Part shown: piece after piece, positions 43,428-48,262 of the stretch | How the letters are laid out: every line of letters starts with the position of its first letter | How positions within the stretch are numbered: the stretch's first letter is position 1 | Source: Oscillospiraceae bacterium | Lineage (GTDB): Bacteria; Bacillota_A; Clostridia; Oscillospirales; Oscillospiraceae | Direction of reading: 5' to 3' | NCBI GenBank assembly: GCA_017398105.1 | Contig: JAFQHF010000013.1 | Location: forward strand, 1 to 48,262 | DNA length: 48,262 nt | Made by a program: the position numbers and the translations under genes | The notes under the pieces: model-generated | What the model saw: the letters and a program-made list of their open reading frames with translations, nothing else | What the model was told of the DNA's origin: nothing | Databases searched by the model: none

Positions 43428-44021
43428 TTATTTTGTGGCTACGATCATCCGGTATTCGATGCTGGCCACCCGGTCGCCCTGGAAGATCAGGATCAAAAGC
43501 TCGGCATCGCCGGAGTAGATCCGCTGGGTGCCTTCCTCGGTGAAGTTCTCGCCGTACAGGGCGGTGACCTCCTCCTTCTTGTCGCCCAGCTTCAGGCCTT
43601 CCGTGGTGGGGGTGCTGGGGTCGGTGATGAGGATGGAGTAGATCACCTCGCCGGTGCCGTCATCGAAGGCGGTCAGCTCGAAGGTGCCGTAGTTATACAG
43701 GTTGTCCGTGCCCACGATGGCGCAGCTGGGCACTTCGTAAACGGACTGGGCCTCCGGCAGCACAGAGGGGTCAAAGGCCGCGCCGGGCACCAGTTCCACA
43801 CCGCCGGTGAAGAAGGTGTAATTGCCCTGGGCCGCAATGACGATGGGCTCCGGAGCTTCTTCAGGGGCTGCAGGCATCTGCTGGGGCGTGGCATCACCGG
43901 ACAGGGCAATGCTCTCCTCCGGAGGCCGGGTGATCATCCGCTCGTCCGCCAGCTGCCCCTTGCTGCAGCCGGTCAGAAGCAGGGCTGCCAGGCACAGGGA
44001 AAGGAAAATTGTCTTTTTCAT
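43428..44021 (-). CDS. Small lipoprotein of the MBOAT operon
   Basis: 197 residues. The lipoprotein signal has its lipobox at LLTGC (Cys19), followed by an A/P/E-rich linker (about 30-62) and a beta-rich domain (about 65-195). A helix and strand (LKLGDKKEEVTALYGENF) look like the SmpA/BamE-like 'GxxxxxVxxxxG' turn, but this is only suggestive. It is the last gene of the four-gene unit, starting ten bases after the SGNH gene. The role is unknown; an accessory to extracytoplasmic acyl transfer is plausible from context. Confidence 0.72.
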   Translation of the reverse strand: MKKTIFLSLCLAALLLTGCSKGQLADERMITRPPEESIALSGDATPQQMPAAPEEAPEPIVIAAQGNYTFFTGGVELVPGAAFDPSVLPEAQSVYEVPSCAIVGTDNLYNYGTFELTAFDDGTGEVIYSILITDPSTPTTEGLKLGDKKEEVTALYGENFTEEGTQRIYSGDAELLILIFQGDRVASIEYRMIVATK

Positions 44022-44031
44022 GGTTATAACC

Positions 44032-45051
44032 TCATTCCATAGCCGCCGCGTTGTATAGGGTCAGCAGGTCGTTGTATGCTTTTGCAACAGCCGGGTCGCC
44101 TCTGTGGTCTTCCATGCCGTGCGCCTCTGCCAGAATGCCGGCAAAATAGCGGCTGAGCTTCTGGGCACCGGCCAGATTCATGTGCAGGCCGCCGTCATAG
44201 GTATCCGTCTGATAGTCGATGCCGATCTCCTCTGCAGAATCCAGGAAGTTGTAGAAGGCCAGGTCATACTTGTCGGCATATTCCTGAATCTGGGCATCAT
44301 ACTCGTCATACCAGAAGGGGTATACGCTGGGGGCCTTGATGAGGATGAACTGGGTTTCGTGCTCCTGGCAGAGCAGGCGCATCTTGTCCAGATACTCCCA
44401 GCAGATGTCGCCGAAGCGGTAGTCTGCCAGCAGCCGCTGGGTGGGAAGGGTGCCCAGAGGGTTGACCTCTTTGTTCATCAGATGGCCCAGCCAGGTGGTG
44501 TTCTGCCGCTGGAACAGGAAATCCACATCCTCCTGGGTCAGCTCGTCGAACCGGGAATGATAGCGCAGGATGGGGAACACGTAGGAAGCGAAGGTCTCCT
44601 CCTCCATCATGGAGGCACGGATGATGCCCACCTTTTCCTCCGACCATTTCATCTTATCGATGGTAAGGCGGTTGTATGCCTCGCTGACGGGCTCGGAGTA
44701 TCGCATGGAATTGACGTTGAAGACCACAGCTTTTGGAGTTTCGTAGTTGAAAGTCTCTTTCAAAACATAATAGGACTGCCAGATCAGCTGCTGGGAGGAA
44801 CCCCGGACGTAAGCTGTGATGCCCTCCTCCCGCCAAAGCTCCAGGGGGGAGAAATTGGCGTAAACCTCGCAGTCGCCGATGAAGATCACGTCATGGCCGC
44901 CGGCTTCCTCATAATACTGGCTGAGCATACTGCCCTCCACCAGATCGGTCATATACTTGGGCTGCAGCAGCATGGTGACAAAGTTCAGCACCAGCACGAA
45001 CACCAGCAGAACTGCCAGCACCGACAGGATGGTTTCAAATTTTTTAGCCAT
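44032..45051 (-). CDS. SGNH/DltD-like extracytoplasmic protein
   Basis: 339 residues. One N-terminal membrane anchor (about 8-29) is followed by an SGNH-type fold. Block I reads IFIGDCEVYANFSPLELW, so the usual catalytic serine position is Cys61. The block V pair is Asp286 and His290 in TYDGGLHMNLAGAQ. Proteins of this kind (DltD, AlgJ/AlgX, PatB) complete acyl transfer to cell-surface polymers in partnership with an MBOAT protein. The MBOAT gene lies directly upstream with a ten-base gap. AGGAGGC at 45056-45062 supports the start. The acyl group and polymer are not determinable from sequence. Confidence 0.83.
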   Translation of the reverse strand: MAKKFETILSVLAVLLVFVLVLNFVTMLLQPKYMTDLVEGSMLSQYYEEAGGHDVIFIGDCEVYANFSPLELWREEGITAYVRGSSQQLIWQSYYVLKETFNYETPKAVVFNVNSMRYSEPVSEAYNRLTIDKMKWSEEKVGIIRASMMEEETFASYVFPILRYHSRFDELTQEDVDFLFQRQNTTWLGHLMNKEVNPLGTLPTQRLLADYRFGDICWEYLDKMRLLCQEHETQFILIKAPSVYPFWYDEYDAQIQEYADKYDLAFYNFLDSAEEIGIDYQTDTYDGGLHMNLAGAQKLSRYFAGILAEAHGMEDHRGDPAVAKAYNDLLTLYNAAAME

Positions 45052-45061
45052 GTCTGCCTCC

Positions 45062-46324
45062 TTAGAATCTGCTGTAGATGAATTCCTCGGCGTTGAAGCC
45101 GATACCGTACATGCCGAAGACCAGCACCGCCAGCGCCAGGCAGCACATCACAGCCACCCGGGCCCAGGGGGCCATCTTCCGGAATGCCCTGCGCAGGTTC
45201 TTCTGCTTCCAGTCATAGAGCCACAGAAGCAAAACAGACACCAGGAACACGATCCATTCTCCGCCGTTCAGTCCCAGGCTGAGCATGGAGGAGAAGACTT
45301 CCTCATAGTTAAAGGTGGTGAAGATGGAGCCGATCATGGAAAGGGCGGTCAGGGTTTCCGGCCAGACGAAGAAGGCCCACAGCAGGCTGATGACCAGGAA
45401 GGTGCCGGCCTGATTGATCAGCTTTACGGGAGTCTTCAGCTTCTCCCCCACTGCCACGAAAATGCCGTTGAACAGGCCCCACAGCAGGTAGTGCACGCCG
45501 TGCCAGAAGCCGGAGACCAGGAAGGTCAGCAGATTGTTGATGACCTTGCGCACCTTGCCCTTCCGGTTGCCGCCCAGGGGAATGTAGATGTAATCCTTCA
45601 GCCAGGAGCCAAGGGTCATGTGCCAGCGCCGCCAGAATTCCTGGACGGACTGGGAAAAATAGGGGGCATTGAAGTTTTCGCTCAGCCTTGCGCCCAGCAT
45701 CCGGGAAACGCCCAGGATGATGTCGATGCCGCCGGAGAAATCCGCGTACAGCTGAATGGAGTAAAGAACCACGGCAAGCAGTGCAAAGCCGCCACGGTAA
45801 GCATCGGTATCGCCGGAAATGGTGCCCACCAGCACGCCCGCCCGGGCGGCGATGGCATATTTCTTGAACAGGCCCCACAAAATTCTGGCGCCGCCGAAGG
45901 AAAGATTGTTCCAGGTGATCTTCCGCTTTTCATAGAAGGCCGTGCAGAAGCTGTCATACCGGTCGATGGGGCCCAGGAAAATGCTGGGAAGGTAGGTCAC
46001 GTACAGGCCGTATTTCAGCGGGTTTTCCTCCGGCTCGTACTTGCCCCGGTAAATGTCGATGTTGTAGGACAAAATCCGCAGGGCGAAATAGGACACGCCC
46101 ATAGGGGCCATGAATTCCAGGCCCGTCAGGGGCAGCAGCTTGAAGGCGATCAGGAAAAAGCCGGTGGACACAACGCTGATCCACAAAAACCATCTGTGCT
46201 GGGGGGTAACCAGAGCGCACAGGTAGCTGACGGCGGTCATGCACAGCAGGAACAGCAGTCCCGGAATGCCGTAGCCGGCGTAGATCACAAGGCCGGCCAG
46301 GAAAGTAAGAATGGTAATCATCAT
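45062..46324 (-). CDS. MBOAT family O-acyltransferase (AlgI/DltB-like)
   Basis: 420 residues with about ten membrane segments. Hallmark regions: YFALRILSYNIDIYRGK, FLGPIDRYDSF, LYADFSGGIDIILG, FWRRWHMTLGSWLKDYIYIPLGGNRKG, and LVSGFWHGVHYLLWG with the catalytic His275. It moves acyl groups across the membrane to an extracytoplasmic partner, here probably the SGNH protein next door. ATG 46324 or 46321; no clear RBS, but it starts seven bases after the preceding stop, so translational coupling is likely. No dltA/dltC genes are present, arguing for acetyl rather than D-alanyl transfer. Confidence 0.92.
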   Translation of the reverse strand: MMITILTFLAGLVIYAGYGIPGLLFLLCMTAVSYLCALVTPQHRWFLWISVVSTGFFLIAFKLLPLTGLEFMAPMGVSYFALRILSYNIDIYRGKYEPEENPLKYGLYVTYLPSIFLGPIDRYDSFCTAFYEKRKITWNNLSFGGARILWGLFKKYAIAARAGVLVGTISGDTDAYRGGFALLAVVLYSIQLYADFSGGIDIILGVSRMLGARLSENFNAPYFSQSVQEFWRRWHMTLGSWLKDYIYIPLGGNRKGKVRKVINNLLTFLVSGFWHGVHYLLWGLFNGIFVAVGEKLKTPVKLINQAGTFLVISLLWAFFVWPETLTALSMIGSIFTTFNYEEVFSSMLSLGLNGGEWIVFLVSVLLLWLYDWKQKNLRRAFRKMAPWARVAVMCCLALAVLVFGMYGIGFNAEEFIYSRF

Positions 46325-46331
46325 AGGCGTA

Positions 46332-47957
46332 TCACTCGCAGGCGGGCCACTTGCTGCGGTCCCAGTCTCTGCCGTTCAGATTCAGGTAGCGGTCGCGGTC
46401 GGTCATCAGGCTGACCTTTTGGTGCTGGGGACTGGGAGTGGAGTCGATGTGCCGCCAGCCTTCGTCCAGCTTGATAATGAGCCAGTAGTGGCTTTCGTTC
46501 CAGACCCAGATCATCTGGGTCTCGTAGCCCTTGTATTCCAGGAAATCCTGCAGCGTATTGGCGTGGACGTAGCAGTTGCCGGTCTTCTTGGTCAGACCGT
46601 ACCAGGTGGGGTCATCGCCGCCCCAGTTGCTGCTGTAGGCGATGGTATCCCGGACGTAGTCCCGGATGGCCTCCGGATCATTGGGCAGGGTGTCGGCGAT
46701 CTGGGCCACCAGAGCGGCGGTGTCCTCCTCGTTGGGCAGGACCTCCACCTTCCGCTTGGCCTGGCCGATGTTGCCGGAGGAATCCATGGAGGAATAGGTG
46801 ATGTAGTAGGTGCCGGCCACCGCGTTGTTCAGCTCGCTGGTGTCCACGGTGACGGTGGTGGCGCCGTCGATGTCATCCCGGGCGGAAACACCCGCCAGGA
46901 AATCCGGAGTGGAATACTTTTCCATGGTCAGGGTTTTGGTGGTGCCGGAAATGGCGGGGGGATTCAGGTTGGAGGAGACCCACAGGGTAGTTTCCCGGGT
47001 GGTCTTGTTGCCGTAGGCATCCTCGGCCTCCACGGTGATGGTGTGGGTGCCCTGCTTGGAGCAGTCGGGCATCTCGTGGGTCATCCGCACGGTGGGGGTG
47101 CCGGACAGGTCTGTGGCGGAGGATACGAAGGCGGCCAGATCGGTGGTGTCGCCGGGCATCAGCCGGACGGTATTCAGGGTAAGCACGGGAGGCGTGGTAT
47201 CCCGGACGGTAACGGTGCAGCTTTCCTCAGCCGCGCCGGTGCTGACGGTGAGGGTATGCTCACCCACAGCGGAGCTGACGGTCTTCAGATCTTCTTGGTT
47301 TACATAAGAACTGTCCTTCTCCGGGAATTTCAGCACCATCTCCGCTGTCAGCTGGGTGCCCAGCTCCAGAATGATGCTTTCATGGAGCCAGCCGGTGAAG
47401 GTGAAGGTGGTGAAATACTCGGTCTTGTTGCCGTGGACATCCTCCAGCACCACGGTGGCGGAAACCGGGCTGTAGTCCTCCGGGATCACCGGCTCCGTGG
47501 CGTAGGACACATGGACATCGGATTCGTCCGTCACATTGCTTACCAGAGCCATGGCCCCGGGGAAGCTGCCGTCCACGGCGATGGTGCGGCCTTCCTCCAC
47601 GGTGGCCTCCGGAGCGGTGGTATCCAGCACCGTGAGGGTTACGGTGGATTCCTCACCGCCATGGCGCAGGGTCAGCTGGGTGGTGCCTACCCGGCTCAGG
47701 TCGACCCCGGCAGGGTCGGTAACAAAATGGGACCGCTCCGGGATGGCGTTGGGATTCATAAAGTCCCGCAGGCTTAAGCTTTCGGTGCCCAGCTCCACGG
47801 TCACATCGTGGAAAACCTCCTGGCTGTCCCGCCAGTACATGTAAAAGGTATAGCCCAGTACGCCGTAAATGGCGGCGATCAGGGTGATCAGCAGAAAAAC
47901 TGTCCGCAGCTTCAGCGGCGCCTTCTTCTTTTTGGCTTTCTTTTCTTTCTTTGCCAT
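46332..47957 (-). CDS. Membrane-anchored Ig-like / transglutaminase-like protein
   Basis: 541 residues. A lysine-rich N-terminus (AKKEKKAKKKK) and one membrane segment (about 20-42) are followed by several Ig-like/cadherin-like beta domains (about 50-400; recurrent DTTAPEATV, DTTPPVLTL, AEDAYGNKT, DSSGNIG). A C-terminal transglutaminase-like domain (about 440-541) has Cys462 in GNCYVHANTL, His490 in ESHYWLII and Asp505 in HIDSTP, a complete triad. Such domains may cleave or cross-link peptides or proteins at the surface. ATG 47957 has AAAGGGG about nine bases upstream; the longer frame to 48212 runs through the promoter and repeat and is rejected. First gene of the operon. Confidence 0.88.
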   Translation of the reverse strand: MAKKEKKAKKKKAPLKLRTVFLLITLIAAIYGVLGYTFYMYWRDSQEVFHDVTVELGTESLSLRDFMNPNAIPERSHFVTDPAGVDLSRVGTTQLTLRHGGEESTVTLTVLDTTAPEATVEEGRTIAVDGSFPGAMALVSNVTDESDVHVSYATEPVIPEDYSPVSATVVLEDVHGNKTEYFTTFTFTGWLHESIILELGTQLTAEMVLKFPEKDSSYVNQEDLKTVSSAVGEHTLTVSTGAAEESCTVTVRDTTPPVLTLNTVRLMPGDTTDLAAFVSSATDLSGTPTVRMTHEMPDCSKQGTHTITVEAEDAYGNKTTRETTLWVSSNLNPPAISGTTKTLTMEKYSTPDFLAGVSARDDIDGATTVTVDTSELNNAVAGTYYITYSSMDSSGNIGQAKRKVEVLPNEEDTAALVAQIADTLPNDPEAIRDYVRDTIAYSSNWGGDDPTWYGLTKKTGNCYVHANTLQDFLEYKGYETQMIWVWNESHYWLIIKLDEGWRHIDSTPSPQHQKVSLMTDRDRYLNLNGRDWDRSKWPACE

Positions 47958-48018
47958 AGAAAAGCCCCTTTCGAAATTGCTGAAAATGCCAATAATCTGG
48001 CATAATACATAATATAGT

Positions 48019-48047
48019 ATCATAACACACCGGATTTTGAATTGCAA
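48019..48047 (-). promoter_or_regulatory. SigA-type promoter of the TGase-MBOAT-SGNH operon
   Basis: Minus strand: TTGCAA (48042-48047), 17-bp spacer, TATGAT (48019-48024). It leaves a leader of about 55 bases before ATG 47957. It is the only clear promoter for the four closely spaced genes. Confidence 0.75.
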
Positions 48048-48070
48048 CACAGAACCCTGCCCGGAAACGC

Positions 48071-48095
48071 AAAAAACCGCCGAAAAGTTCGGCGG
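48071..48095 (-). terminator. Rho-independent terminator of a minus-strand gene beyond the window
   Basis: Perfect 8-bp stem CCGCCGAA (48077-48084) / TTCGGCGG (48088-48095), with AAAAAA at 48071-48076 giving the minus-strand T-tract. It would end a transcript entering from the right and insulates the operon promoter. Confidence 0.8.
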
Positions 48096-48100
48096 AAAAA

Positions 48101-48121
48101 GGGCACGCATAACGCGTGCCC
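48101..48121. repeat. Short palindrome
   Basis: GGGCACGC (48101-48108) / GCGTGCCC (48114-48121) hairpin next to the terminator; function unknown. Confidence 0.5.
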
Positions 48122-48189
48122 TCAGCGTGTCAAAAAACCTCTGGCGCGGGAGCGCCCAAGGCTGCCTGCGGGCAGCCCGGTCAGCGGCT

Positions 48190-48262
48190 CTGACAGCCCA
48201 CCGGGCTGTCATTCACTTCCGCTGACTGCGCTTCGCTTACCCTTGTGTAAAGGGAGCTGTCA
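48190..48262. repeat. Dispersed palindromic repeat, copy C (inverted to copy A)
   Basis: The 17 bases at 48240-48256 are the reverse complement of 60-76. Surrounding bases (CTGACTGCGCTTCGCTTAC) are also typical of this intergenic repeat family. The rest of 47958-48262 holds the promoter, terminator and palindromes; no gene is seen. Confidence 0.6.

Noticed and set aside
47958..48212. Longer N-terminus for the transglutaminase-like protein
   Set aside because: The extension covers a clear promoter, a terminator and palindromes. ATG 47957 has an RBS and is followed directly by a Lys-rich stretch and membrane anchor.

Overview
The window looks like a chromosomal segment of a moderately GC-rich Clostridia-type Firmicute, most like gut Oscillospiraceae/Ruminococcaceae. 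This rests on strong AAGGAGG-type ribosome binding sites, SleB-type cell wall hydrolases, RqcH, Mini-ribonuclease III, a YtvI-like permease, SipW-type signal peptidases, BspA-like leucine-rich repeats, and many short palindromic intergenic repeats. No rRNA, tRNA, CRISPR array or transposase was seen.

Layout. (1) 0.2-2.8 kb: a divergent pair of paralogous secreted proteins, each joining a C39-like cysteine peptidase fold to a SleB-type cell wall hydrolase domain. (2) 3.0-6.65 kb: a membrane-anchored surface protein, a cytoplasmic protein with degenerate HD-GYP and EAL domains, and a membrane-anchored protein with a C-terminal motif shared with secreted proteins downstream. (3) 6.9-27.3 kb: a co-directional locus and the centre of interest. 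It holds two ER-type (SipW-like) signal peptidases, at least six proteins with SipW/TasA-like N-termini (two pairs are paralogues, one carries a beta-helix), a threonine/glutamate/proline-rich secreted protein, a membrane-tethered McrB-like AAA+ ATPase and a large coiled-coil partner. (4) 27.3-37.9 kb: an Lgt-like membrane protein, a BspA-like LRR surface protein, a 2197-residue secreted protein behind its own promoter and structured leader, and an SH3-like lipoprotein. (5) 37.9-43.3 kb, minus strand: housekeeping genes (rqcH, mrnC, a Gx-type transporter, a YtvI/AI-2E-type permease, an M24 aminopeptidase). (6) 43.4-48.0 kb, minus strand: a tight four-gene operon of an Ig-like/transglutaminase protein, an MBOAT acyltransferase, an SGNH/DltD-like protein and a lipoprotein.

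How the genes may work together (inference). Region 3 reads as a dedicated export and assembly machine for a TasA/camelysin-type extracellular fibre or coat. The SipW-like peptidases would mature the substrates. Two very large paralogues (6865 and 22754) and two mid-sized ones (9263 and 15595) would be structural subunits. The AAA+ protein and its coiled-coil neighbour would work at the inner face of the membrane, where one signal peptidase also carries a long coiled-coil/PAAEEA tail. The degenerate HD-GYP/EAL protein just upstream could act as a c-di-GMP receptor controlling the system. I know of no described biofilm or pilus locus combining SipW peptidases with a McrB-like ATPase; this is the main candidate for an undescribed system.

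Limits: domain calls come from reading motifs by eye. No alignment, structure prediction or database search was run.
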